From Stomorhina lunata (lineage: Eukaryota > Arthropoda > Insecta > Diptera > Rhiniidae), in NCBI GenBank assembly GCA_933228675.1, contig OW121741.1, positions 22,969,724 to 23,033,723 on the forward strand: a stretch of 64,000 nt of DNA, given 5' to 3'. Both the position numbers and the translations under genes were made by a program. Below the pieces are notes generated by a model. The model did no database searches. It had not been told where the DNA came from and saw only the letters and a program-made list of their open reading frames with translations. Each line of letters begins with the position of its first letter. The stretch's first letter is position 1. Positions 28,801 through 39,613 of this stretch are shown in pieces.

Positions 28801-31800
28801 AATACTAATACTAATACTAATACTAATACTAATACTAATACTAATACTAATACTAATACTAATACTAATACTAATACTAATACTAATACTAATACTAATA
28901 CTAATACTAATACTAATACTAATACTAATACTAATACTAATACTAATACTAATACTAATACTAATACTAATACTAATACTAATACTAATACTAATACTAA
29001 TACTAATACTAATACTAATACTAATACTAATACTAATACTAATACTAATACTAATACTAATACTAATACTAATACTAATACTAATACTAATACTAATACT
29101 AATACTAATACTAATACTAATACTAATACTAATACTAATACTAATACTAATACTAATACTAATACTAATACTAATACTAATACTAATACTAATACTAATA
29201 CTAATACTAATACTAATACTAATACTAATACTAATACTAATACTAATACTAATACTAATACTAATACTAATACTAATACTAATACTAATACTAATACTAA
29301 TACTAATACTAATACTAATACTAATACTAATACTAATACTAATACTAATACTAATACTAATACTAATACTAATACTAATACTAATACTAATACTAATACT
29401 AATACTAATACTAATACTAATACTAATACTAATACTAATACTAATACTAATACTAATACTAATACTAATACTAATACTAATACTAATACTAATACTAATA
29501 CTAATACTAATACTAATACTAATACTAATACTAATACTAATACTAATACTAATACTAATACTAATACTAATACTAATACTAATACTAATACTAATACTAA
29601 TACTAATACTAATACTAATACTAATACTAATACTAATACTAATACTAATACTAATACTAATACTAATACTAATACTAATACTAATACTAATACTAATACT
29701 AATACTAATACTAATACTAATACTAATACTAATACTAATACTAATACTAATACTAATACTAATACTAATACTAATACTAATACTAATACTAATACTAATA
29801 CTAATACTAATACTAATACTAATACTAATACTAATACTAATACTAATACTAATACTAATACTAATACTAATACTAATACTAATACTAATACTAATACTAA
29901 TACTAATACTAATACTAATACTAATACTAATACTAATACTAATACTAATACTAATACTAATACTAATACTAATACTAATACTAATACTAATACTAATACT
30001 AATACTAATACTAATACTAATACTAATACTAATACTAATACTAATACTAATACTAATACTAATACTAATACTAATACTAATACTAATACTAATACTAATA
30101 CTAATACTAATACTAATACTAATACTAATACTAATACTAATACTAATACTAATACTAATACTAATACTAATACTAATACTAATACTAATACTAATACTAA
30201 TACTAATACTAATACTAATACTAATACTAATACTAATACTAATACTAATACTAATACTAATACTAATACTAATACTAATACTAATACTAATACTAATACT
30301 AATACTAATACTAATACTAATACTAATACTAATACTAATACTAATACTAATACTAATACTAATACTAATACTAATACTAATACTAATACTAATACTAATA
30401 CTAATACTAATACTAATACTAATACTAATACTAATACTAATACTAATACTAATACTAATACTAATACTAATACTAATACTAATACTAATACTAATACTAA
30501 TACTAATACTAATACTAATACTAATACTAATACTAATACTAATACTAATACTAATACTAATACTAATACTAATACTAATACTAATACTAATACTAATACT
30601 AATACTAATACTAATACTAATACTAATACTAATACTAATACTAATACTAATACTAATACTAATACTAATACTAATACTAATACTAATACTAATACTAATA
30701 CTAATACTAATACTAATACTAATACTAATACTAATACTAATACTAATACTAATACTAATACTAATACTAATACTAATACTAATACTAATACTAATACTAA
30801 TACTAATACTAATACTAATACTAATACTAATACTAATACTAATACTAATACTAATACTAATACTAATACTAATACTAATACTAATACTAATACTAATACT
30901 AATACTAATACTAATACTAATACTAATACTAATACTAATACTAATACTAATACTAATACTAATACTAATACTAATACTAATACTAATACTAATACTAATA
31001 CTAATACTAATACTAATACTAATACTAATACTAATACTAATACTAATACTAATACTAATACTAATACTAATACTAATACTAATACTAATACTAATACTAA
31101 TACTAATACTAATACTAATACTAATACTAATACTAATACTAATACTAATACTAATACTAATACTAATACTAATACTAATACTAATACTAATACTAATACT
31201 AATACTAATACTAATACTAATACTAATACTAATACTAATACTAATACTAATACTAATACTAATACTAATACTAATACTAATACTAATACTAATACTAATA
31301 CTAATACTAATACTAATACTAATACTAATACTAATACTAATACTAATACTAATACTAATACTAATACTAATACTAATACTAATACTAATACTAATACTAA
31401 TACTAATACTAATACTAATACTAATACTAATACTAATACTAATACTAATACTAATACTAATACTAATACTAATACTAATACTAATACTAATACTAATACT
31501 AATACTAATACTAATACTAATACTAATACTAATACTAATACTAATACTAATACTAATACTAATACTAATACTAATACTAATACTAATACTAATACTAATA
31601 CTAATACTAATACTAATACTAATACTAATACTAATACTAATACTAATACTAATACTAATACTAATACTAATACTAATACTAATACTAATACTAATACTAA
31701 TACTAATACTAATACTAATACTAATACTAATACTAATACTAATACTAATACTAATACTAATACTAATACTAATACTAATACTAATACTAATACTAATACT

Positions 31801-33392
31801 AATACTAATACTAATACTAATACTAATACTAATACTAATACTAATACTAATACTAATACTAATACTAATACTAATACTAATACTAATACTAATACTAATA
31901 CTAATACTAATACTAATACTAATACTAATACTAATACTAATACTAATACTAATACTAATACTAATACTAATACTAATACTAATACTAATACTAATACTAA
32001 TACTAATACTAATACTAATACTAATACTAATACTAATACTAATACTAATACTAATACTAATACTAATACTAATACTAATACTAATACTAATACTAATACT
32101 AATACTAATACTAATACTAATACTAATACTAATACTAATACTAATACTAATACTAATACTAATACTAATACTAATACTAATACTAATACTAATACTAATA
32201 CTAATACTAATACTAATACTAATACTAATACTAATACTAATACTAATACTAATACTAATACTAATACTAATACTAATACTAATACTAATACTAATACTAA
32301 TACTAATACTAATACTAATACTAATACTAATACTAATACTAATACTAATACTAATACTAATACTAATACTAATACTAATACTAATACTAATACTAATACT
32401 AATACTAATACTAATACTAATACTAATACTAATACTAATACTAATACTAATACTAATACTAATACTAATACTAATACTAATACTAATACTAATACTAATA
32501 CTAATACTAATACTAATACTAATACTAATACTAATACTAATACTAATACTAATACTAATACTAATACTAATACTAATACTAATACTAATACTAATACTAA
32601 TACTAATACTAATACTAATACTAATACTAATACTAATACTAATACTAATACTAATACTAATACTAATACTAATACTAATACTAATACTAATACTAATACT
32701 AATACTAATACTAATACTAATACTAATACTAATACTAATACTAATACTAATACTAATACTAATACTAATACTAATACTAATACTAATACTAATACTAATA
32801 CTAATACTAATACTAATACTAATACTAATACTAATACTAATACTAATACTAATACTAATACTAATACTAATACTAATACTAATACTAATACTAATACTAA
32901 TACTAATACTAATACTAATACTAATACTAATACTAATACTAATACTAATACTAATACTAATACTAATACTAATACTAATACTAATACTAATACTAATACT
33001 AATACTAATACTAATACTAATACTAATACTAATACTAATACTAATACTAATACTAATACTAATACTAATACTAATACTAATACTAATACTAATACTAATA
33101 CTAATACTAATACTAATACTAATACTAATACTAATACTAATACTAATACTAATACTAATACTAATACTAATACTAATACTAATACTAATACTAATACTAA
33201 TACTAATACTAATACTAATACTAATACTAATACTAATACTAATACTAATACTAATACTAATACTAATACTAATACTAATACTAATACTAATACTAATACT
33301 AATACTAATACTAATACTTACTAATACTAATACTAATACTAATACTAATACTAATACTAATACTAATACTAATACTAATACTAATACTATCA
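22895..33392 (+). repeat. 10.5-kb hexamer satellite (TACTAA)n
   Basis: About 1,750 copies of one 6-bp unit. Departures seen by eye are few: three or four TACCAA units at the left edge (22917-22945), a 1-bp deletion at about 24450, a 2-bp deletion at about 33319 and a frayed right end (33387-33399). The stretch 24456-33318 shows no other change. The 3,502-codon minus-strand frame encodes only SI or VL dipeptides; its switches between the two fall exactly at the indels, so it is not a gene. The plus-strand unit contains CTAAT. No higher-order structure is possible to see at this purity. Confidence 0.98.
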
Positions 33393-34984
33393 CTACTAAA
33401 TCTCTTAATTAAATATTTTGGAAACATTAAAGTTTATTTCTTTATTTACAGATCAAACTGCCATTAAGAATTAGCGAGCAATCAATAAATTAACAATTTA
33501 TTTAATAAAGAATTCTATGATCCACTTTGTTTTCTTAAATTGATTTACTAATACCAGTGCTAACAATAGGTTTTGTTGAACCCCTTTTCAAGTGTTTTTT
33601 CCCAAATAAAACAATTGTTTTGCTTCTAGACACTGTAATCTCTAGTATATTTTTCTCCCTTTTCCAATACCTCAATCGCAAATATATATCCAATATAATT
33701 TTCGCCTTTCTACTCTAAGGTTTTTAACCCCTTTGCACATAAAATTGTTAACACCCTACACGCCACTATAGGCATGAAGTTATGATAGATTTATGATGAT
33801 GTTTGGAAGGCAACAAAAATTAATTTGACATCCATTTGAACTCATCTTTCAGCTGGTTGTGCTGTTGAGCTTGTGATCATGGTACACTTCCAGTTTTCTT
33901 TTAAAAAACTTCGGGTAGGTTCCTTAGTATTGTTTTCTAAAAATGGAGATTTCTACGCTTGGAATTTTTTTAAACTCTGAAAATGGAATATGGGTTTTGC
34001 AAAACTATTGCAATAGTAATTGTAACAGAATTGCATGGACAAATACTAATTGCTAACAATAAGTCTACATTTAACCCTAGCTTCCACATAAATCTTAATA
34101 AAGGAAATGACTTTAATCTCGAAAACAAAAATCTTTTATATAATAGTTAAGTTAATAGTTAAGTTAGCTAAAATATATTTCTATACATATATTTATTATT
34201 CTAAGCACTAAAAAAAACTATAAAAGGAACTTGTTGATAATATCTGTAGGGTGTCACAGAGTCGTTTTGGTATGACTTTAATACATTCCACATTTTTTCA
34301 TTATTCTTTTGTTGTTCATTTTGTGTATAACTTCTGAAATGTGAAATCTTAATTAAGATTGATATGTTTATGTTCAGTCTTTACTTTTTTGTTACTTTTT
34401 GTTCTATTGAATACAACCTTAAGTAAAATAAGTGTTTATGTGATATTCTTAGCATGAATGTATGTGTGCGGTCACAGGATATGTTGTACTTGAAAATTCA
34501 TGAAATTTTTAAGAGAATATAAGACAAATAATAGATACCCAACAATTTTTTCGACAAAGAATGTTCTGATCACCCAGTACCTCCTTGGTCCATTAAAAAA
34601 AAATGCAAAATCAACATATAAAATTTCACATAATTATATTCGTAGTTTACAATTTTGCCTAATAAAATTTTATAATTTTGTTTTTTAATGGGAGAACTGT
34701 TAGGAGATCAAGAAATTATGATACTTCCACTAAATGTGTCCACAAATCCCCAGAACTATATGAAGTAGGGTTGGATATCGCTGATTAATTGCTGCCATGA
34801 ACGAGGTATGTTTTAAAGAATTAGGTACATTACTTCTCCTTTTTTGAAATTGATTTTGATTCACACAAATTTAGGCCAATTTTATTAAAATTAGCGGCTA
34901 TTTAAGTAATTTTCTGAAAAGCCCTAACTTATTCCTAAAAATATATATTTTTAAATGAACTGTCTCTTATGTGTCGTTGCATTA
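33393..34984. other. A+T-rich unique spacer, no gene seen
   Basis: About 1.6 kb. A pyrimidine-rich tract ending in TTTACAG lies at 33431-33451, just past the hexamer array, but the frame after it stops within 14 codons. A 62-codon frame (34500-34688) has no recognisable domain. Confidence 0.6.
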
Positions 34985-35087
34985 ATACTGTTACGTTTTT
35001 CCTTTAAAAAAGTGGAAGGAATTCTTTTTGCAAACAACCGTAATCAAATTAATTAAAACACTTAATTTAGTTTTACAAAGTAATATT

Positions 35088-35093
35088 TTTATT
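35088..35093 (-). terminator. Polyadenylation signal of LTR copy 1
   Basis: AATAAA on the minus strand, within GTTAATAAAAATA. It is conserved at the same place in copy 2 and lies downstream of the TATA box, as expected at the end of the R region. Confidence 0.5.
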
Positions 35094-35238
35094 AACTTTA
35101 GAGTTAATCACTTACAACACACTTTCACAAAAACTGTAAACAAACTTCACAAAACTGCTTTACAAATACTCTTAGTCACACTGTTCTCTTTATACGCGTC
35201 TTAATTTAAACTGTTCCCACAATACTCGTCCATCGGCC

Positions 35239-35245
35239 TTATATA
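35239..35245 (-). promoter_or_regulatory. TATA box of LTR copy 1
   Basis: TATATAA on the minus strand, followed by GGCCGATGGACGAGTATTGT, is conserved in copy 2. It marks the probable U3 promoter. Activity is not shown. Confidence 0.55.
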
Positions 35246-35594
35246 GTAGAGAAGAGACTTTCTAGCAATTTCTGCAGACGTAAACAAACAGCAGCTGTAG
35301 TTGATTACACAATGTGGCTTATGAAAGTTCATGTGTTTTCCACTACTTTCTCACATGATCAAGAACACACTTACGAACACACATACGTTGTACAAACAGA
35401 TTATCTGAAGTTTACAGTAACAGAGAGTGAGAGAATGTAGATAAAAGAGAAACATGTTGTTATGCTCTTTACTGTACATAAGAGAAACATGTTGCTCTGC
35501 TTATTGACATAAACAGAATAACAACAACACCAACATTTCTGTTGGTGTGAACTTTGCACAATGGGACGGATAAGTTTAAAATTCGTCACAATAC

Positions 35595-36360
35595 ATAATA
35601 GAAAACTTTCGAATCTTAAAGTTGTCGGTTGGATGTATAATGATTTTTTATATTAAAGTTTTGTCTAAAGTTTTCTTTTTTGTCTAAAGTTTTCTTTTTT
35701 GTCGAAAGGTTTTCTATAATAAGCTTTCAATATCAAAAGATTTCTTATATGAAACAAATGTCAAAATATTTCAGATATAAAAATTTTTTTATATAAAACT
35801 TTCCTGTAGAAAAATTTCAATATCAAAATATTCTCCTATAGATAACATTAATGTCTAAAGCTTTCTAAAAAACTGTTTAAATTTAAAACTTCTTCTATAT
35901 AAAACTTTCGATTTTGAAAGGATTAATATAATAAAAGGTATATTTTCTTATATTAAACTTTCCTATAAAGAACTTTCAATATCAAAGCTTCCCTTCAGGT
36001 AACACTTAATATAAAAAACTTTTAACTAAAAACATTCCATTGAAAAAGTTTTCCGAAAAAAACGATTAGAAATGTTTTGTATAAATAAACTTTTGATATT
36101 GAAAGATTCTCCATAAAAAACCTTGAATATGAAAAGATTTCTAATGTAAAACTTTTGTCTTAAAAAAATTAAATATTTCCTAAAGGTTACACTTCATATC
36201 CAAAGCTTTCTACTTAAACATTTCATATCAAGAGCTTTCCAATATAAAAGTGCCAGTATCTAAAGATTTCCTATATAAATCTTTCGATTTTGAAATGCTT
36301 TCCAATAAGAAACTTTCGTTATGTAAAGCTTTCCTAAATATAATTTGTTTTTATCACTAC
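35595..36360. repeat. Old, strongly diverged ~30-bp minisatellite
   Basis: Phrases such as 'CTATATAAAACTTTCGATTT', 'TTCCTATAAAGAACTTTC' and AATATCAAAAGATTTC recur every 28-33 bp or so with many substitutions and indels. The pattern (TTTCC/TATA/AAACTTTC/GATAT) resembles the 29-31-bp families elsewhere in the window. No two units are alike, so it is a relic array next to the solo LTR. Confidence 0.55.
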
Positions 36361-36559
36361 AGAAAAAAGCCCTAAGTTACATTTATGCTCTGAAATGAGA
36401 ATGCAAAAAGCTCTATCTAAATTTAGTTTTTTATATGTTTAAAATTAAAAAAAAAAATTTGAGAAACAAATTCGTCCTTCATTTGAATGAATGCAATGTA
36501 AATTTTTGTCAATTGCTGTTTTTACTTTCCTGTAAATTTTTGAATATGAGAGTTAGACC

Positions 36560-37140
36560 CTTTCTATATGAGATCAATGGTATGCTAACTTCATACACGC
36601 GGACATCTTTCCTGACTTGTCTCGGGGAAGATGCCAACAGTGGCATGGCAAATATTGGATGCGACAGTTGTGGCTTGTGCTGAAGAAGTAATAAGGCTGT
36701 CGAATGTGACTCCCAGAATTTTCAGGTGATTCACGATCGGAATTGGTATGCCATCGAACTCGACGCCAAGCTGTAGGCTTACTTCTTTTGCCTAGGATGT
36801 AAATAGGGTAGCTGAGGATTTAATTGGTTGAATCTTTAGGTTACGTTCAGTGAGGAAATTGTGGGTGCTTATGAGATAACGATTAACCTAACCGCAGAGG
36901 TCTTTCATACTATAGCCGGTCGAAATTATCGTGCAGTCGTCCGCATATGATATCAACGCCTTGCGAGGGATCTGGGAGTTTAGAGAGGTTGAAGTTAAGC
37001 AGGAGTGCTGTCAGGACTCCGCCCTAAGTAATTCCCTGTTTGACTCTACGTTGTTTTTAACACTATTCTCTCGAGGATGTTGGATGTGTATATTACGGCT
37101 TCATACAAACCTTTGCAAACAAATTCTTGTGGCAAATCCT
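36560..37140 (-). pseudogene. Decayed jockey-type non-LTR reverse transcriptase fragment
   Basis: Reading the minus strand from about 37060 gives RRVKQGI, a stop, then GGVL, NFNLSKLPDPSQGVD, then after a frameshift ISYADDCTIIST (36933-36953 encodes ISYADDC), then KSSATLFT and later PIVNHLKILGVTFDSL. These are the conserved reverse transcriptase blocks of jockey-clade non-LTR retrotransposons, including the catalytic YADD. At least two in-frame stops (after KDLCG and after TLFTS) and the frameshift make it non-functional. Only the middle of the domain remains; the amino end beyond 37140 and the carboxyl end before about 36560 are lost. Short plus-strand frames here are shadows. Confidence 0.85.
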
Positions 37141-37205
37141 TAATATATGGTTACCGAATCTCACAAAATATTAAGATCTACTAAACCCCTGCGTCTGTGT
37201 AGGTA

Positions 37206-37313
37206 TGTCAACGAAAATGGTGGTGGATAGACCACATGCTTCGAAGGCCAAATACCAACATTGCTCTGCAAGCGCTTCGTTAGAGTCCACAGAGAAGGGG
37301 CCGTCGTGTAGGT
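37206..37313 (+). pseudogene. Fragment of a second non-LTR retrotransposon, C-terminal tail
   Basis: The plus strand encodes WIDHMLRRPNTNIALQALR, a stop at 37281-37283, then SPQRRGRR. This resembles the conserved carboxy-terminal segment after the reverse transcriptase in several non-LTR retrotransposons (pattern W.GH.LRRP...IA.QAL.W.PQG.R.RG). It lies in the opposite orientation to the reverse transcriptase remnant next to it, so it comes from a separate insertion or a rearranged one. It is only about 36 codons long and contains a stop. Confidence 0.6.
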
Positions 37314-37602
37314 GCACCTGCTAGCATACCAGAGGTCCCAAGTTCGATCCCAGGCCCCACTTGAAAAAATAAATTTTCAAAAAGAGCAGTTCATCTCATA
37401 ACTCAGCTAGCCACTGGTTATGGAGTATTAGGCTATGTAAAACTTCTCTAACTAATAGATTTGTCGTTCGGAGCCGGAGTTATAACGTAGGCCCCTTTCA
37501 ATGAGTCTAAAAATAGATTCGGACGTAGCTCATTGTCTGAGAGAAGTACCCCTTGATGAAATTGAAATGTCGTGGGAATTGTGTATGTATGTTTGTATGT
37601 AA
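37314..37602 (+). mobile_element. tRNA-derived SINE-like unit with conserved insect tail
   Basis: The head, 37320-37359 (TAGCATACC, AGAGGTCC, GTTCGATCC at 37342-37350, AGGCCCCA), matches the 3-prime half of a tRNA-Ala-like gene and includes a good RNA polymerase III B box. The 5-prime tRNA half and A box are not recognisable. The body, about 37436-37560 (GTAAAACTTCTCT, GTCGTTCGGAGCC, TAGGCCCCTTTCAATGAG, GATTCGGACGTAGCTCATTG), resembles a 3-prime tail I know from insect SINE/LINE elements. It ends in a short TATG/TGTA run (37583-37601), a usual SINE 3-prime terminus. It is probably 5-prime truncated. Confidence 0.5.
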
Positions 37603-37806
37603 AAGCTTACACAGCTTACTTAATATTGTTACGAATTTTTAAGTTATCCGCCCCATTATGCAAAGTTCACTACTTTTAATTTTTCCCCTAGTTTTTTAGA
37701 ATGTTTCTGTTGATGCTGTTGTTGTCCTGTTTGTGTCTATAAGCAGAGCAGCATGTATCTCTTATGTGTTGTAAAGAGTATAACAACATTTTTCCCTTTT
37801 ATCTAC

Positions 37807-37831
37807 ATTCTCTCTCTCTCTCTCTCTCTCT
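37807..37831 (+). repeat. (TC)n microsatellite inside LTR copy 2
   Basis: About 12 TC dinucleotides. The homologous site in copy 1 is short and interrupted, so the run expanded after the two insertions diverged. Confidence 0.9.
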
Positions 37832-37993
37832 GTTACTGTTAACTTTAGATAATCTGTTTGTACAACATATGTGTGAGTGTGTTCTTGATCTTTTGAGAAT
37901 GTATTGGAACATGCATGAACATTTGTAAGCCACATTGTTAGTGTAATCAACTACATCAGCTCTGCAGAAATTGCTAGAAACTCTCTTCTCTAC

Positions 37994-38000
37994 TATATAA
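37994..38000 (+). promoter_or_regulatory. TATA box of LTR copy 2
   Basis: TATATAA followed by GGCCGATGGACGAGTATTGT, shared with copy 1. It is the likely U3 core promoter. Confidence 0.55.
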
Positions 38001-38143
38001 GGCCGATGGACGAGTATTGTGAGAACAGTTTTATTTGAAACGCGTATAAGAGAACAGCGTGACTAAGAATATTTGTAATGCAGTTTGTGAAGTTTCTTTA
38101 CAGTTTTTGTGAAAGTGTGTTTAAAGTGATTAACTCTTAAGTT

Positions 38144-38149
38144 AATAAA
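38144..38149 (+). terminator. Polyadenylation signal of LTR copy 2
   Basis: AATAAA within GTTAATAAAAATAC, about 145 bp after the TATA box and conserved in copy 1. Confidence 0.5.
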
Positions 38150-38255
38150 AATACAATTTTGGAAAACTACGTAAAGTGCTTTTAATTAATTTTATTTACG
38201 GTTGGTGGCAAAACGAATTCCTTCCACGTTTTAAAAAGGAAAAACGTAACAATAT

Positions 38256-38837
38256 ATTTTGTTTTCATATATTTACAGTCTTGTTCATAAACGAAAAATA
38301 AAGTTATGGCAAGCTTATAAATCTAATTTTCCATACAAAATTCTCTTAATAAGCTTAAGATAATTTTAAACTTTCTTTTAAAAATGGGGTTAATTTCTTA
38401 TTTAGCCATAAGTCTTTCTTCATTAATCCATTATTTTCTAAAATCCTTCATTTAGTCCTGCCTTTTAACTTTCTATAAATACTTTTGACTCAACTTAAAC
38501 CAACTTTTCACCTTGACAGCAGAAAAAGAAAACTTTTTACTGGGTAGAATTTTTTAGTTGGCAGTAATTGCTGTAGAAAAATATTTGCAATATGAAAAAA
38601 AATATATAAAAAAAAACTTTCTAGTAGTTTAGATACATTTTTGCAGTCCTTTTGGCTTTAACTGACATTGATTCATTTACAATATATTTTCTTTAGTTAT
38701 AAACTCTGTCTGCTGCACAACAAAATGACAGTCTGATGTTAGTCATTAAAATATTTCAGACATTGTTGGGATGTTTTCTTCTTTTAGGTTTTTATTTTAG
38801 AAAAAAATCGAACAAGTTGTATTTATTGTTTAAATAA
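38256..38837. other. A+T-rich unique spacer, no gene seen
   Basis: About 0.6 kb between solo LTR copy 2 and the interspersed element. No open frame or structure of note. Confidence 0.6.
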
Positions 38838-39613
38838 GACAAGTAAGAAAGCGCTATAGTCGGTCAAGCCACTAAGGTCAAAGGTGTTATTTTTCCTGTA
38901 TAAAGACAAATATTTGCTAAATTTTGCCATCATACAAACATTTTCTCAAAACTTATATATTCAACCTGTTTCCGTCATTTGCACTTATATGAGAGCTAGA
39001 GTCAAATGTGGACCGATTATTTCGAAATTTAGCAAGTTGACTACAGTTGTTGCAAAAATTATGTATGCGAAAAATAAACTCAAAATTTTCATTATCTTTA
39101 GATTTACGAGCGTTTTAGTGATTTTTTGTCTCATTTAGTGCGTTTTTAAAGAAGAGTTTGTATGGGAGCTATGGTCAAATGTGGACCGAAATTTAATACA
39201 GTGATTTAAATTTACATAAGCAGTATATGTTTTAAATTTCATGAAAAAATATTGATATTTGTGGCCAATATATCAATTCCGGGAAGTGGGACCTATGGGA
39301 GGTACCATAAATAATGGACCGATTTTAACTAATTTCAATAGCCATGGTCCTATTGTCAAAAAAATGATCTGTGCCAAATTTCATCCAATTATCTTTAGAT
39401 TTGCGACCTGTAGTTTGATTACAAGGTTTACATGGGGGTCCAGCCAGCCAGACGGACGGACGGACGGACGGACATCGCAAAATCGACTCAGAAAGTGATT
39501 CTAAGCCTATTGGTATACTAAAAGGTGGGTCTAAGACAAATATTTCTATGCGTTACAAACATCAGCACAAACTTATAATACCCTTTCCACCTATGGTGGT
39601 GAAGGGTATAATA
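38838..39613 (-). mobile_element. Dipteran interspersed element, second copy
   Basis: On the plus strand it begins ACAAGTAAGAAAGCGCTATA and contains ATGGGAGCTATGGTCAAATG twice in variant form, then GCCAAATTTCATCCAATTAT. A GGAC run follows at 39450-39471, then AAATCGACTCAGAAAGTGAT, then GGTGGGTCTAAGACAAATAT, and it ends TGGTGAAGGGTATAATAAA. These blocks are familiar from dispersed repeats of higher flies. The strand is given relative to the copy at 15322-17653, which reads TATACCC first. Short frames on the plus strand (38884-39138, 39259-39498) run through it but carry no known domain. The transposon class is not assigned. Confidence 0.7.

Larger units (their letters stand above)
34989..35590 (-). 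mobile_element. Solo LTR of a Ty3/gypsy-like retrotransposon, copy 1
   Basis: Read on the minus strand, it starts TGTGACGAATTTTAAAC and ends AAAAACGTAACA, i.e. TG...CA ends with a near-perfect TGTNACG/CGTAACA inverted terminus. ATAC directly flanks both sides (34985-34988 and 35591-35594), a 4-bp target duplication. It aligns nearly end to end with the plus-strand copy at 37627-38251, including the segment around the TATA motif 'CTACTATATAAGGCCGATGG'. This copy keeps about 19 bases (GCTGCTGTTTGTTTACGTC) missing from the other. No internal coding region is attached, so it is a solo LTR left by LTR-LTR recombination. The TG/CA ends and 4-bp duplication suggest Ty3/gypsy, but the family is not named. 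Confidence 0.88.
37627..38251 (+). mobile_element. Solo LTR of the same retrotransposon family, copy 2
   Basis: It starts TGTTACGAATTTTTAAG and ends AAAAACGTAACA, with the 7-bp inverted ends TGTTACG/CGTAACA. ATAT directly flanks both sides (37623-37626 and 38252-38255), a 4-bp target duplication different from copy 1. It is 625 bp against 602 bp for copy 1. It has a longer TC microsatellite at 37807-37831 where copy 1 has only an interrupted CTCTCACTCTCT-like stretch, and it lacks a 19-base segment kept in copy 1. No internal retrotransposon sequence is attached. Confidence 0.9.

Noticed and set aside
22885..33393. 3,502-codon open frame on the minus strand
   Set aside because: It encodes only SI or VL dipeptides from the TACTAA hexamer; its two register changes coincide with single indels in the array. 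It stays open because 6 is a multiple of 3 and the unit has no stop on that strand.
33452..33493. Possible terminal exon after the TTTACAG at 33445-33451
   Set aside because: The only open frame has about 13 codons before a stop and nothing protein-like in it.
37297..37359. Functional tRNA-Ala gene
   Set aside because: The T-arm and anticodon arm do not pair, no A box is present and the length is only 63 bases. It is better read as a SINE head.
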